A DNA stretch of 64,000 nucleotides from Streptomyces griseoflavus (GCF_014649995.1 NZ_BMUC01000001.1:902177-966176), one strand, 5' to 3'. Counted from the stretch's first letter, positions 34,223 to 44,803 are shown. The notes: a model not told the origin generated them from the letters alone. A program made the numbers and translations.

Positions 34223-35575
34223 GTGACCGTGAACGCTAAGACCAGCCCGAGCGCTGGCAACACCTGGCGAGACCTGCCCGCGGCGCAGCAGCCCGAGTAC
34301 CCCGACACCGAGGCTCTGCGCGCAGTGATCGCGGACCTCGAGTCGTATCCGCCGCTCGTCTTCGCGGGCGAGTGCGACCAGCTGCGCGCCCGGATGGCGT
34401 CCGTCGCCAGGGGAGAGGCGTTCCTCCTCCAGGGCGGCGACTGCGCCGAGGCCTTCGACGCCGTGTCCGCCGACCACATCCGCAACAAGCTCAAGACGCT
34501 CCTGCAGATGGGCGCCGTGCTCACCTACGCCGGCTCCGTGCCCGTGGTGAAGGTCGGGCGGATCGCCGGCCAGTACTCCAAGCCGCGCTCCAAGCCGACC
34601 GAGACCCGCGACGGCGTGACGCTGCCCACCTACCGGGGCGACTCGGTCAACGGGTTCGACTTCACCGAAGAGGCCCGGATCCCGGACCCCGAGCGGCTGA
34701 AGCGCATGTACCACGCGTCGGCCTCCACGCTGAACCTGGTGCGCGCCTTCACCACCGGCGGTTACGCCGACCTGCGCCAGGTGCACGCCTGGAACCAGGA
34801 CTTCGTGAAGTCGTCCCCGTCCGGCCAGCGCTACGAGCAGCTCGCCCGCGAGATCGACCAGGCGCTGAACTTCATGCAGGCGTGCGGCGCGGAGCCGGAG
34901 GAGTTCAAGACCGTCGAGTTCTTCTCCTCGCACGAGGCGCTGCTGCTCGACTACGAGTCCGCGCTGACCCGGGTGGACTCCCGCACCGGGCAGCTGTACG
35001 ACGTCTCCGGGCACATGGTGTGGATCGGCGAGCGCACCCGGCAGCTGGACCACGCGCACATCGAGTTCGCCTCGAGGATCCGCAACCCGATCGGCATCAA
35101 GCTCGGTCCGAGCACGACGGCCGAGGAGGCGCTGCAGTACATCGAGCGTCTCGACCCCGAGCGCGAGCCCGGCCGGCTCACCTTCATCGTGCGGATGGGC
35201 GCGGACAAGATCCGCGACAAGCTGCCCGAGCTGGTCGAGAAGGTCACCGCGTCCGGTGCCACCGTGGCCTGGGTGACCGACCCGATGCACGGCAACACCT
35301 TCGAGGCGGCCTCCGGCCACAAGACCCGTCGCTTCGACGACGTGCTCGACGAGGTGAAGGGCTTCTTCGAGGTCCACAAGGAGCTCGGCACCCACCCGGG
35401 CGGCATCCACGTGGAACTGACGGGTGACGACGTCACCGAGTGCGTGGGCGGCGGCGACGAGATCTTCGTCGACGATCTGCACCAGCGCTACGAGACGGCC
35501 TGTGACCCCCGGCTCAACCGCAGCCAGTCCCTGGACCTGGCGTTCCTCGTCGCGGAGATGTACCGCGACCAGTAG
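34223..35575 (+). CDS. aroH: 3-deoxy-D-arabino-heptulosonate 7-phosphate synthase, class II
   Basis: 450 aa from a GTG right after the -10 box. Class II (plant/AroG-type) signatures are present: FLLQGGDCAEAF, VPVVKVGRIAGQYSKPRS, FFSSHEALLLDYE and DPMHGNTFE with metal-binding Cys, His, Glu and Asp residues. It joins phosphoenolpyruvate and erythrose 4-phosphate at the entry to the shikimate pathway. It is divergent from trpL-trpE, so the first enzyme of aromatic synthesis and the first of the Trp branch share a 97 bp control region. Two hairpins follow. Confidence 0.95.
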   Translation: MTVNAKTSPSAGNTWRDLPAAQQPEYPDTEALRAVIADLESYPPLVFAGECDQLRARMASVARGEAFLLQGGDCAEAFDAVSADHIRNKLKTLLQMGAVLTYAGSVPVVKVGRIAGQYSKPRSKPTETRDGVTLPTYRGDSVNGFDFTEEARIPDPERLKRMYHASASTLNLVRAFTTGGYADLRQVHAWNQDFVKSSPSGQRYEQLAREIDQALNFMQACGAEPEEFKTVEFFSSHEALLLDYESALTRVDSRTGQLYDVSGHMVWIGERTRQLDHAHIEFASRIRNPIGIKLGPSTTAEEALQYIERLDPEREPGRLTFIVRMGADKIRDKLPELVEKVTASGATVAWVTDPMHGNTFEAASGHKTRRFDDVLDEVKGFFEVHKELGTHPGGIHVELTGDDVTECVGGGDEIFVDDLHQRYETACDPRLNRSQSLDLAFLVAEMYRDQ

Positions 35576-35580
35576 CGGGA

Positions 35581-35642
35581 CCCGCCGGTGACCCGGCGGG
35601 AAGGGGTGGGGCGCGCATCACATGCGAGGGCGCCCCACCCCT
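35581..35642 (+). terminator. tandem terminator hairpins after aroH
   Basis: CCCGCCGG/CCGGCGGG (35581-35588 with 35593-35600), then AGGGGTGGGGCG/CGCCCCACCCCT (35602-35613 with 35631-35642), which continues inward as CGCAT/ATGCG. The second is followed by CTTCTGT. Confidence 0.8.
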
Positions 35643-35671
35643 CTTCTGTGCCCCGGAGGCGGCAGGTAAGG

Positions 35672-35690
35672 TTAGGTTAGCCTCACCGAT
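35672..35690 (+). promoter_or_regulatory. iron box (DmdR1/IdeR-type operator) upstream of bfd
   Basis: TTAGGTTAGCCTCACCGAT matches the actinobacterial iron box TTAGGTTAGGCTCACCTAA at 16 of 19 positions by my alignment. It lies 48 bp upstream of the bfd start and probably overlaps the promoter, so bfd should be repressed by the Fe2+-bound regulator. Confidence 0.7.
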
Positions 35691-35738
35691 CAGGGGTCGG
35701 TTCGGCTCGACCCAGTACTCCGTCGGGAGGTGACCCGC

Positions 35739-35966
35739 GTGTTCGTCTGCAGCTGCTTCGGCGTGACCGAGGAACAGGTGAGGGGCCACGCGGCGGCCGG
35801 AGCGTGCACGCCCCGGCAGATCGCCTCCGTCTGCAAGGCCGGCACCGACTGCGGCGGCTGCGTGCGGCGCATCCAGGCGCTGCTCGGCCGCGGCTCCTGC
35901 CCGCGCCGGCAGCTGATCGACCAGGGCGGGCAGCCGCTCACCACGGAGCTTCCGGAAGCCGCTTAG
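35739..35966 (+). CDS. bfd: bacterioferritin-associated ferredoxin
   Basis: 75 aa. Start taken at the GTG 8 nt after GGGAGG (an in-frame GTG 9 bp earlier lies inside the RBS). A Bfd-type [2Fe-2S] site is formed by C4-x-C6 and C38-x-x-C41, with the helix-turn-helix GVTEEQVRGHAAAG and CTPRQIASVCKAGTDCGGC fold. It passes electrons to bacterioferritin to release stored iron. The gene converges on bfr (16 bp between stops) and carries an iron box. Confidence 0.9.
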   Translation: MFVCSCFGVTEEQVRGHAAAGACTPRQIASVCKAGTDCGGCVRRIQALLGRGSCPRRQLIDQGGQPLTTELPEAA

Positions 35967-35982
35967 GGCCCGTCCCCGGCAG

Positions 35983-36501
35983 TCAGTGCGTCGAGAAGCC
36001 GCCCGTTCCCGGGCCGGACGCGTCGGGCTGGGACTGCTCGATGACCGTGGACAGGTAGAGCGACTCGCCCAGCTTCTCGATGAGCTCCAGCTGGGTGTCC
36101 AGGTAGTCGATGTGGTGCTCCTCGTCGGCCAGGATCGCCTCGAAGATGTTGGCCGACGTGATGTCGTTCTTGTTGCGCATGACCTCCACCCCGCGGCGCA
36201 GCCGGTCGATCGCCTCGAGTTCGACCTCCCGGTCGGCCTGGAACATCTCGGTGACGGTCTGCCCCACCCGGACGTGGAACAGCCGCTGGTAGTTCGGCAG
36301 GCCGTCGAGCAGCAGGATGCGGTCGGTGAGCACCTCCGCGTGCCGCATCTCGTCGAAGGACTCGGCACGCGTGTACTGGGCCAGCTTCGTCCAGCCCTTG
36401 TGGTCCTGCAGCTTCGAGTGCAGGAAGTACTGGTTGATCGCCGTGAGCTCGGCGGTCAGCTGCTCGTTCAGGAATTCGATGACCTCGGGGTCGCCCTGCA
36501 T
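35983..36501 (-). CDS. bfr: bacterioferritin
   Basis: 172 aa four-helix bundle. Ferroxidase ligands Glu18, Glu51, His54, Glu94, Glu127 and His130 are all present. The haem ligand is Met52 in FDEMRH. It stores iron as ferric mineral in a 24-mer. The C-terminal 15 residues (SQPDASGPGTGG) are a species-variable tail. Convergent with bfd. Upstream sequence contains an AT-rich block with palindromes (36574-36604) but no clear iron box. Confidence 0.95.
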   Translation of the reverse strand: MQGDPEVIEFLNEQLTAELTAINQYFLHSKLQDHKGWTKLAQYTRAESFDEMRHAEVLTDRILLLDGLPNYQRLFHVRVGQTVTEMFQADREVELEAIDRLRRGVEVMRNKNDITSANIFEAILADEEHHIDYLDTQLELIEKLGESLYLSTVIEQSQPDASGPGTGGFSTH

Positions 36502-36573
36502 CGCATGGGCTCCTTCCGCGCGGGAACTGGCAGGTTGGGGCGCATGATTGCACCGGCGCGGACAATCGTCCAG

Positions 36574-36604
36574 TAAGTGATGACTTAGTAAGTACGTACA
36601 TACT
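36574..36604. promoter_or_regulatory. palindromes in the bfr-oxidoreductase divergent gap
   Basis: TAAGT-GATG-ACTTA (36574-36587) is followed by GTACGTAC (36592-36599) inside AGTA...TACT. The block is clearly AT-rich for this genome and lies 73-103 bp upstream of the bfr start. Candidate regulator sites; the protein is unknown. Confidence 0.4.
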
Positions 36605-36683
36605 CAGTCCGTTTCACGCCCGATTGCCCGAACCTGCCGGGCCCGGTTCAGGGGCATCGCCCCCGGTCTGTCAGGATGGAGAC

Positions 36684-37331
36684 ATGGGTCAGCCGGCGGA
36701 ACGCGAATCGGGGGAGCGCGCAGCAGAAGGAGCGGCACATCCCGAGCTCCCGCCGGGGCAGCGGCTGCAGAAGGGCTGGCCGGTCACCCACTACGGGCCG
36801 GTCCCCAAGTTCCGGCCCGAGCGCTGGGATTTCCGGATCTTCGGCGCGACCGCCGACGGTGAGAAGCACTGCTGGAACCACGAGGAGTTCACCGCACTGC
36901 CGTACGCCACCGTCGTGGCCGACCTGCACTGCGTCACCAAGTTCAGCATGGTCGGCGCCGAGTGGGGCGGGATCCCGGCGCGCACCGTCGTCGACATCGC
37001 CCCGCCCGCGCCCGACGTCACCCATGTGATGGTGTGGGCGGAGTACGGCTTCAGCTCCAACCTGCGGCTCGAGGACTTCACGTCCGCGCGGTCCCTCTTC
37101 GCCACCCACAAGGACGGCGAACTGCTGACCGCCGAGCACGGCTTCCCGCTGCGGCTGATCGTCCCCCATCTGTACGCCTGGAAGGGACCCAAATGGGTCC
37201 GCGGCGTGGAGTACATGACCGCCGACCGCCGGGGCTTCTGGGAGGAGCGCGGCTACCACAACGTCGGCGATCCGTGGCGGGAACAGCGCTACTCCTACCA
37301 GGAGGAGCCCGGGGAGGGCCCCGAACTCTGA
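36684..37331 (+). CDS. molybdopterin-binding oxidoreductase (sulfite oxidase/YedY-like domain)
   Basis: 215 aa. Single Moco domain with DLHCVTKFSM, whose Cys is the expected Mo ligand, preceded by RWDFRIFGATADGE and followed by VWAEYGFSSNLRLEDF and HGFPLRLIVPHLYAWKGPKW. No signal peptide, so it is probably cytoplasmic, unlike the exported MsrP/YedY. Substrate unknown. A CAGGAT box ends 6 nt before the ATG (36672-36677), so the gene is probably leaderless. Confidence 0.87.
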   Translation: MGQPAERESGERAAEGAAHPELPPGQRLQKGWPVTHYGPVPKFRPERWDFRIFGATADGEKHCWNHEEFTALPYATVVADLHCVTKFSMVGAEWGGIPARTVVDIAPPAPDVTHVMVWAEYGFSSNLRLEDFTSARSLFATHKDGELLTAEHGFPLRLIVPHLYAWKGPKWVRGVEYMTADRRGFWEERGYHNVGDPWREQRYSYQEEPGEGPEL

Positions 37332-37344
37332 CCCGCCGCCCCGC

Positions 37345-38223
37345 TCAGGCGTCCCGGAGCTTCTTCAGCCGCTCCACGTCCGCGGCGTGCCCCTCCTTGC
37401 CGCCGGGCGTCTCGATGACCAGCGGCACGCCCTCGGTCGCCGGGTGCGTCATCAGCGCCCGGAACGGATCCTCGCCGATGTGTCCCTCCCCGATGTTGGC
37501 GTGCCGGTCCTTGTGGGCGCCGGCCACGTCCATCGAGTCGTTGGCGTGGATCAGCTTCAGCCGCCCCTCGCCGACCGTGTCCACCAGCAGATCCAGCGTC
37601 CGGTGCATGCCGTCCGGCCCGGTCAGGTCGTGTCCGGCCGCGAAGACGTGGCAGGTGTCCAGGCAGACGCCGAGCTTCGGATGGGCGTCCAGCGCCTCGA
37701 AGTACGGTCCGAAGTCCCAGGTGCGCGAGCACAGGGAGGCGCCCTGGCCGGCGGTGGACTCCAGCAGCAGGAACGGATCGTCGTCGTGGGTGAGCTCGTC
37801 GAGCAGCGGCAGCATGTGCTCCCGCACCTGCCTCAGCGCCACCGCCCGCTCCCGGCCGCCGGTCGCGCTGCCCGTGTGCACGACCACGCCGAGCGCGCCG
37901 ATCGCCCGCGCCCGCCGCAGGGAGTGCCGCAGCGACTCCACCGACCGTTCCACGGTCGCCTCGGTGTGGGAACCGAAGTTGATCAGGTACGGGGCGTGCA
38001 CGTACGCCGGGATCGACTCGGCGGCGCAGGCGGCGCGGAACGCCTCGTCCTGCCGGGGGTTCCCGGCCGGGGTGGCCCAGCCGCGCGGATTGGCGACGAA
38101 GACCTGCACGGTCTCGGCGCGCAGGTCACGGGCGTAGGACAGGCCGACGGAATGCAGGCCGCCGGCCACGGGGACGTGGCCGCCGATCGGGTTGCGGGCA
38201 GGGCCGGACGGGTGACTCTTCAC
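37345..38223 (-). CDS. nfo: endonuclease IV (apurinic/apyrimidinic endonuclease)
   Basis: 292 aa from a GTG. TIM-barrel Nfo with metal ligands visible in VQVFVANPRGW, YVHAPYLINFGS, LLLESTAGQG, GVCLDTCHVFAAGHDL, LIHANDSMDVAGAHKDRHANIGEGHIG and VPLVIETPG (positions in that order along the chain). It cleaves DNA 5' to abasic sites. CACCCT with a 6 nt gap precedes the GTG, so it may be leaderless. 13 bp from the convergent oxidoreductase gene. Confidence 0.93.
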   Translation of the reverse strand: MKSHPSGPARNPIGGHVPVAGGLHSVGLSYARDLRAETVQVFVANPRGWATPAGNPRQDEAFRAACAAESIPAYVHAPYLINFGSHTEATVERSVESLRHSLRRARAIGALGVVVHTGSATGGRERAVALRQVREHMLPLLDELTHDDDPFLLLESTAGQGASLCSRTWDFGPYFEALDAHPKLGVCLDTCHVFAAGHDLTGPDGMHRTLDLLVDTVGEGRLKLIHANDSMDVAGAHKDRHANIGEGHIGEDPFRALMTHPATEGVPLVIETPGGKEGHAADVERLKKLRDA

Positions 38224-38271
38224 CCGTCAAGGGTGACACGAGCGGACGGGCCGCCCGCCCGGCCCCTCCCG

Positions 38272-40200
38272 TCAGCGGATCTCGATGGTGATCGTCGAAC
38301 CCTTGGGCGCGGTGTCGCCGCCGTCCACGGACTGGCCCTTGACGGTGTCGCCGAACAGGCCGAGCAGCCCGCGGTCCTCCTTCACCCGGAAACCGGCGCC
38401 CTCCAGCCGCTCCCTGGCGTCACCCACGCTGTCACCGACCACGTCCGGCACCTCGACCATCTCGGGGCCCTTGGACAGCGTCAGCGTCACCGTGTCGCCC
38501 TCGGCGGCCTGCCGGCCGGGGGCAGGGCTCTGCCGGGCCACCTCGCCCGCGTCGTGCTCGGAGTTGACCCGCTCCTCGGCGATCTTCACCTTCAGGCCGG
38601 CCTCCTCCAGCTCGGCGCGCGCGTCCGCCACGTCGTCACCGGCCACGTCGGGCACGTCCACCGGGCGGCCCCTGCTCACCGTCAGCGCCACCGCGGAGTC
38701 CGCGCGGACCTTGGTGCCCTTGCCCGGCTCCGTGCCGATCACCGAGCCGGCGGCCACGGTCTCGCTGAACTCCTCGGTCGTCATGCCGGGCTTCAGGCCC
38801 TCGTCCTCCAGCAGCGAGCGCGCCTTGTCGAGCGGATAGCCGTCGAGGTCGGGCACCCGCACGGTCCGCGGGCCCTTGGAGACGGTCAGCGACACCGAGT
38901 CGTTGCCGCGGATGCGGGCACCGGCCTTCGGGTCGGTGGCGATCACCTTGCCCCGCTCCACCGTGTCGCTGTACGCCTCCTCCACCCCGCCGACGTCCAG
39001 CCCGGCGTCCGCCAGCCGGTCCCGGGCCTCCTGCTCGGTCTTGGTCAGCAGCGGAGGGACCTTGGTGAACTGGCCCGAGTTGATGTACCAGACGCCCGCG
39101 CCGAGGCCGAGGGCCAGCAGCACGGCCACCACGATCGCCATCGGGCCGCGCGGCAGCGCCGTCCGGCGCCGGGGCGGCAGCGGCGGCGGGGACTGGAGCC
39201 GGCTGGTGTGCCGCACCGGGTCCTCGTCGCCGTCGACGGGCAGCGGGCGCGGCAGGGCGGGCGCGCGCGGGATGACGCTCGTACGGTCGTTGGTGTTGTC
39301 GTGGGGGTCGTGCTCCGAGCCCAGCGCCTGCGGCGGCACCGCGTCGAGCTGCGCGTCGTCGAGCCGGCCGCGCGCCTCGCGGGTCCGGGCGAGCAGCGCC
39401 ACCGCGTCGTACGGACGCGCCTCGGGGTTGCGGGCGGTCGCGGTCGCGACCAGCTCGTCCAGCTCGTAGGCCATGCCGGCCACGGCGGACGACGGCGGCG
39501 GCACGTCGTCGTGCAGGTGCTTGTAGAGCACGATCGCGGGGGAGTCGCCGTCGTGCGGCTTCTCGCCGGTCAGCATCTCGTACAGCAGGATGCCGCAGGC
39601 GTAGACGTCCACCCGGGGGTCGGCGACGCCGGCGTCGATCTGCTCCGGGGCCAGGTAGGAGACCGTGCCCAGCACGGTGCCGGTGGTGTTCGTCACCGAG
39701 TCCACCGCGCGGACCAGCCCGAAGTCGGCGACCTTGACCCGGCCGTCGTCCCCTATCAGCACGTTCTCCGGCTTCATGTCCCGGTGTACGAACCCGGCCC
39801 GGTGCGCGGCACCGAGCGCGGCCAGCACCGGCTCCAGGATGTCCAGCGCGGCCCGCGGCTGGAGCGCCCCGCGCTCGCGCAGCACGTCGCGCAGGGTGCA
39901 GCCGGCGATGTACTCCATCGCCAGGTAGACGTACGCCCCCTCGGCGCCCTGGTCGAAGACCTGCACCACGTTCGGGTGGGCCAGCCGGGCGACGGACTTG
40001 GCCTCGCGGATGAACCGCTCGACGAAGGAGGCGTCGGCGGCGAGCGAGGGGTGCATCACCTTGAGCGCGAGGATGCGGTCGAGGCGGGTGTCCATGGCCC
40101 GGTAGACCGTGGCCATCCCGCCGACCGCGATCCGCGCGTCGACGCGGTAGCGGCCGTCGAGCACCTGCCCGACCAGAGGGTCCTGAAGGGTCGTGTCCAC
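38272..40200 (-). CDS. transmembrane Ser/Thr protein kinase with four PASTA domains (PknL/PknB type)
   Basis: 642 aa. Kinase domain about 12-275 (GGMATVYRAMD, Lys47 in ALKV, HRDMKPEN with Asp141, DFG 159-161, APE 184-186). A Pro-rich linker is followed by one membrane helix (353-373). Four extracellular PASTA repeats occupy about 378-445, 446-513, 514-580 and 581-642. PASTA domains bind muropeptides or lipid II, so the protein should link wall status to phosphorylation. Its place between aroH/bfr and the Rv2175c-like gene resembles the pknL region of mycobacteria and corynebacteria. Stop is 48 bp after the end of nfo on the same strand. Confidence 0.94.
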   Translation of the reverse strand: MDTTLQDPLVGQVLDGRYRVDARIAVGGMATVYRAMDTRLDRILALKVMHPSLAADASFVERFIREAKSVARLAHPNVVQVFDQGAEGAYVYLAMEYIAGCTLRDVLRERGALQPRAALDILEPVLAALGAAHRAGFVHRDMKPENVLIGDDGRVKVADFGLVRAVDSVTNTTGTVLGTVSYLAPEQIDAGVADPRVDVYACGILLYEMLTGEKPHDGDSPAIVLYKHLHDDVPPPSSAVAGMAYELDELVATATARNPEARPYDAVALLARTREARGRLDDAQLDAVPPQALGSEHDPHDNTNDRTSVIPRAPALPRPLPVDGDEDPVRHTSRLQSPPPLPPRRRTALPRGPMAIVVAVLLALGLGAGVWYINSGQFTKVPPLLTKTEQEARDRLADAGLDVGGVEEAYSDTVERGKVIATDPKAGARIRGNDSVSLTVSKGPRTVRVPDLDGYPLDKARSLLEDEGLKPGMTTEEFSETVAAGSVIGTEPGKGTKVRADSAVALTVSRGRPVDVPDVAGDDVADARAELEEAGLKVKIAEERVNSEHDAGEVARQSPAPGRQAAEGDTVTLTLSKGPEMVEVPDVVGDSVGDARERLEGAGFRVKEDRGLLGLFGDTVKGQSVDGGDTAPKGSTITIEIR

Positions 40201-40363
40201 GCAGCGAGTCTACGAGGCCCCGCCGACACCCCCGTCCGCTCCGTCCCCGTTGCAGCGGACCTGTGACGTGCACCGCCCGCCCGTGCGGAGCCGCGGGCGG
40301 GGGAGGCGCCCGGCGGATCCCGGCGAGCGGAGCCCGCCCCCGCCCGGCACCGGCGGGCGGCAC

Positions 40364-42524
<2,161 letters not shown>

Positions 42525-42539
42525 GGGTGTCCTGCCCCT

Positions 42540-42627
42540 CCCTTCGCCGGCATGACCCGGATCAGGTTCGTACGGTCGGAGGCCGTCAGCCTCCCTCTCA
42601 GCCCGGTGCGTCCGGGCTCCCGCGAGT
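42540..42627 (-). ncRNA. TPP riboswitch (THI element)
   Basis: On the minus strand the conserved CTGAGAG (42601-42595) and GAACCTGATCCGGGTCATGCC with GGCGAAGGGAGG close the aptamer. Its 3' end overlaps the thiO RBS, so TPP binding should block translation start. It directs thiO-thiS-thiG. Confidence 0.93.
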
Positions 42628-42683
42628 GTTCTACGTTGGCCACCCTAGCCCTCAAAACCGCGCGCTCGTAAGGGAGCCCCCAC

Positions 42684-43046
42684 ATGGCCCGATCCCTCGA
42701 CGGACTCGTCCTCGCCCCGGTCGCCGACCAGGCCCCCGGCCAGGTCGGCACCCGCACCCGTTTCCACTACCACGAGCGGGACGGTGAGATCTGGGCCGCG
42801 TACGCGGGCGGCGACGTGGTACGCGGGCACCTGGTGGGCACCCGTGCGGGGGACCGGCTCGACTTCCGGTACGTGCAGCTCAAGCAGGACGGCACGACGT
42901 CCTCGGGGCACTGCGTCTCCACCGTCGTCGACCTGCCCGACGGGCGGGTGCGGCTGGAGGAGGACTGGCGGTGGGAGTCGCAGGCCGGCAGCGGGACGAG
43001 CGTCGTGGAGCAGATCGACGGATCTGATGCCCTGCCAGGTGTCTAA
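42684..43046 (+). CDS. small beta-barrel-like protein, function unknown
   Basis: 120 aa with AGGGAG 8 nt before the ATG. Repeated strand pattern (DGEIWAAYAGGDVVRGHLVG, RLDFRYVQLKQDG, GRVRLEEDWRWES) suggests a small antiparallel barrel, similar to proteins often mis-labelled as N-acetylglutamate synthase. No catalytic motif seen. Divergent from thiO. Its stop codon TAA is part of the -10 box of the next gene. Confidence 0.75.
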   Translation: MARSLDGLVLAPVADQAPGQVGTRTRFHYHERDGEIWAAYAGGDVVRGHLVGTRAGDRLDFRYVQLKQDGTTSSGHCVSTVVDLPDGRVRLEEDWRWESQAGSGTSVVEQIDGSDALPGV

Positions 43047-43049
43047 GGT
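43044..43049 (+). promoter_or_regulatory. -10 box (TAAGGT) overlapping a stop codon, leaderless promoter
   Basis: TAAGGT contains the TAA stop of the preceding gene and ends 6 nt before the GTG at 43056. Confidence 0.5.
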
Positions 43050-43055
43050 GATCGG

Positions 43056-44297
43056 GTGAGCGAGCAGACGCAGGAACCGGGACGGTCCGCACCGCGGCGG
43101 GTGGTGGTGGCGGGCGCGGGCATGGCCGGCGTGCAGACCGCGGCCGCCCTGCGGGAGCAGGGATTCACCGGCACCGTGACACTGATCGGCGCGGAACCCC
43201 ACCAGCCCTACGACCGGCCGCCGTTGTCCAAGGCGGTGCTGCTCGGCAAGGCCGAGGACTCCGCCTTCGACCTCGACTTCGAGGAACTCGGCATCGAACT
43301 GCGGCTCGGCTGCGAGGTGCTGGGCCTGCGCCCCGGCGACCACGAACTGGACACCGAGGCCGGGCCCGTCCCCTACGACGCGCTGGTGATCGCCACCGGA
43401 GCGGAACCGGTGCGGCTGCCGGGGGCGGAAGGTGTCCCCGGCGTGCATCTGCTGCGCACCCTGGACGACGCCGAGCGGCTGCGGCCGGTGCTCGCGCGGC
43501 AGCACGACATCGTGGTGGTGGGCGCGGGCTGGATCGGCGCGGAGTTCGCCACCGCGGCCCGGGAGGCGGGCTGCGCGGTCACCGTCGTCGAGGCCGGGGA
43601 GCGGCCACTGGCCGAGGCGCTGCCCGCCGAGGTGACCGCCCCGATGACCGCCTGGTACGCCGAGGCGGGTGTCACGCTGCGCACGCACACGCGGGTGGAG
43701 CGCGTCGAGGCGGACGCCGTGGTCCTGGACGACGGCACGCGGCTGCCCGCGGGTGCGGTGGTCGTCGGCATCGGGGCCCGCCCCGCCACGGCCTGGCTGG
43801 CGGGCTCCGGAGTCGTCCTCGGGGAGCGCGGCGAGGTCGTCGCCGACCGCCGCCTGACGACCTCCGTGCCGGACGTGTACGCGGTCGGCGACTGCGCGTC
43901 CTTCCCGTCCGGGCGCTACGGCGAGCGTCTGCTGGTCCACCACTGGGACAACGCCCTCCAGGGGCCGCGCACCGTCGCCGCGAACATCGTGGGCGGCCCC
44001 GCCGGCCGGGAACCGGCGGTGTACGACCCGGTGCCGTACTTCTGGTCCGAGCAGTTCGGGCGGTTCGTCCAGTACGCGGGACACCACGCCGACGCCGACC
44101 GCACGGTGTGGCGCGGGGACCCGGCCGGGGCCGCGTGGAGCGTCTGCTGGCTGCGGGAGTCCCGCCTGGTCGCGCTGCTCGCGGTGGGGCGGCCCCGGGA
44201 CCTGGCGCAGGGGCGCCGGCTGATCGAGGCGGGCACGGCGATGGACGCGGAACTGCTGGCGGACCCGGCGCGTCCGCTGAAGTCCGCGACGGCCTGA
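43056..44297 (+). CDS. FAD-dependent NAD(P)H oxidoreductase (ferredoxin reductase-like)
   Basis: 413 aa from a GTG. FAD motif VVAGAGMAGVQTAAALREQG, NAD motif VVGAGWIGAEFATAAREAG, and DVYAVGDCASFPSG before the C-terminal domain. YDRPPLSKAVL is typical of rubredoxin/ferredoxin reductases of oxygenase systems (BphA4 type). No ferredoxin or oxygenase gene lies nearby, so the electron acceptor is unknown. Confidence 0.9.
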   Translation: MSEQTQEPGRSAPRRVVVAGAGMAGVQTAAALREQGFTGTVTLIGAEPHQPYDRPPLSKAVLLGKAEDSAFDLDFEELGIELRLGCEVLGLRPGDHELDTEAGPVPYDALVIATGAEPVRLPGAEGVPGVHLLRTLDDAERLRPVLARQHDIVVVGAGWIGAEFATAAREAGCAVTVVEAGERPLAEALPAEVTAPMTAWYAEAGVTLRTHTRVERVEADAVVLDDGTRLPAGAVVVGIGARPATAWLAGSGVVLGERGEVVADRRLTTSVPDVYAVGDCASFPSGRYGERLLVHHWDNALQGPRTVAANIVGGPAGREPAVYDPVPYFWSEQFGRFVQYAGHHADADRTVWRGDPAGAAWSVCWLRESRLVALLAVGRPRDLAQGRRLIEAGTAMDAELLADPARPLKSATA

Positions 44298-44376
44298 CCC
44301 GCCCCGGGCCGGTGGGTGCGGCCGACGCGTCCGCCCAGGTGGCGGGGGCTGACTTCCGACTGTCAGCGGCAGGTGG

Positions 44377-44382
44377 CAGGCT
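44377..44382 (+). promoter_or_regulatory. -10-like box (CAGGCT), leaderless promoter
   Basis: CAGGCT ends 6 nt before the GTG at 44389. Weak match, listed because the spacing is the same as in the other leaderless genes of the window. Confidence 0.35.
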
Positions 44383-44388
44383 TGTCCC

Positions 44389-44754
44389 GTGACCGAGATT
44401 GACGCAAAGATCGATGCTCTCGTCCCCGCCTGGCTCACTCTCCCCGACATCGCCGAGCAGTTCGGCGTCGAGGTGACGCGCGTCCGGCAGCTGGTCAAGG
44501 AGGGCCAGCTCATCGCCGTACGCCGGGGTGAGAACCGCGCACTGCACGTGCCCGCGGCCTTCGTCGACGGGGACAAGGTGGTCAAGGGCCTGACCGGGAC
44601 CCTGACGCTCCTGCGGGACGACGGCTTCACGGTCGAAGAGATGCTGGAGTGGCTCTTCACCCCCGACCCGACCCTGCCCGGCACCCCCGCGCAGGCGCTG
44701 AGCGAGAACCGCGGCACGGAGGTGAAGCGCCGGGCCCAGGCACTCGCGGTCTGA
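44389..44754 (+). CDS. Rv2175c-family DNA-binding protein
   Basis: 121 aa. Winged helix-turn-helix N-terminal half ([20 protein letters not shown]) and a C-terminal helical domain ([17 protein letters not shown]). In Mycobacterium tuberculosis Rv2175c is a substrate of the neighbouring kinase PknL, and phosphorylation abolishes DNA binding. Here the candidate kinase gene lies about 4 kb away with thiOSG and two other genes between, so the same pairing is plausible. A short acidic N-terminal stretch (MTEIDAKID) precedes the HTH. Confidence 0.85.
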   Translation: MTEIDAKIDALVPAWLTLPDIAEQFGVEVTRVRQLVKEGQLIAVRRGENRALHVPAAFVDGDKVVKGLTGTLTLLRDDGFTVEEMLEWLFTPDPTLPGTPAQALSENRGTEVKRRAQALAV

Positions 44755-44765
44755 CCCGCACCCGA

Positions 44766-44803
44766 CAGGTCCGGGCGGGCCCGGCAGGTCCGGGCGGGCC
44801 CGG
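44766..44803. repeat. two tandem copies of a 19 bp GC-rich unit
   Basis: CAGGTCCGGGCGGGCCCGG occurs at 44766-44784 and 44785-44803, followed by a partial CAGGATCCC copy. It lies directly after the DNA-binding protein gene, in the 389 bp non-coding stretch before thiE. Confidence 0.85.

Noticed and set aside
37387-40266. 959-codon plus-strand ORF opposite nfo and the Ser/Thr kinase
   Set aside because: Antisense shadow; both minus-strand genes have complete catalytic motifs.
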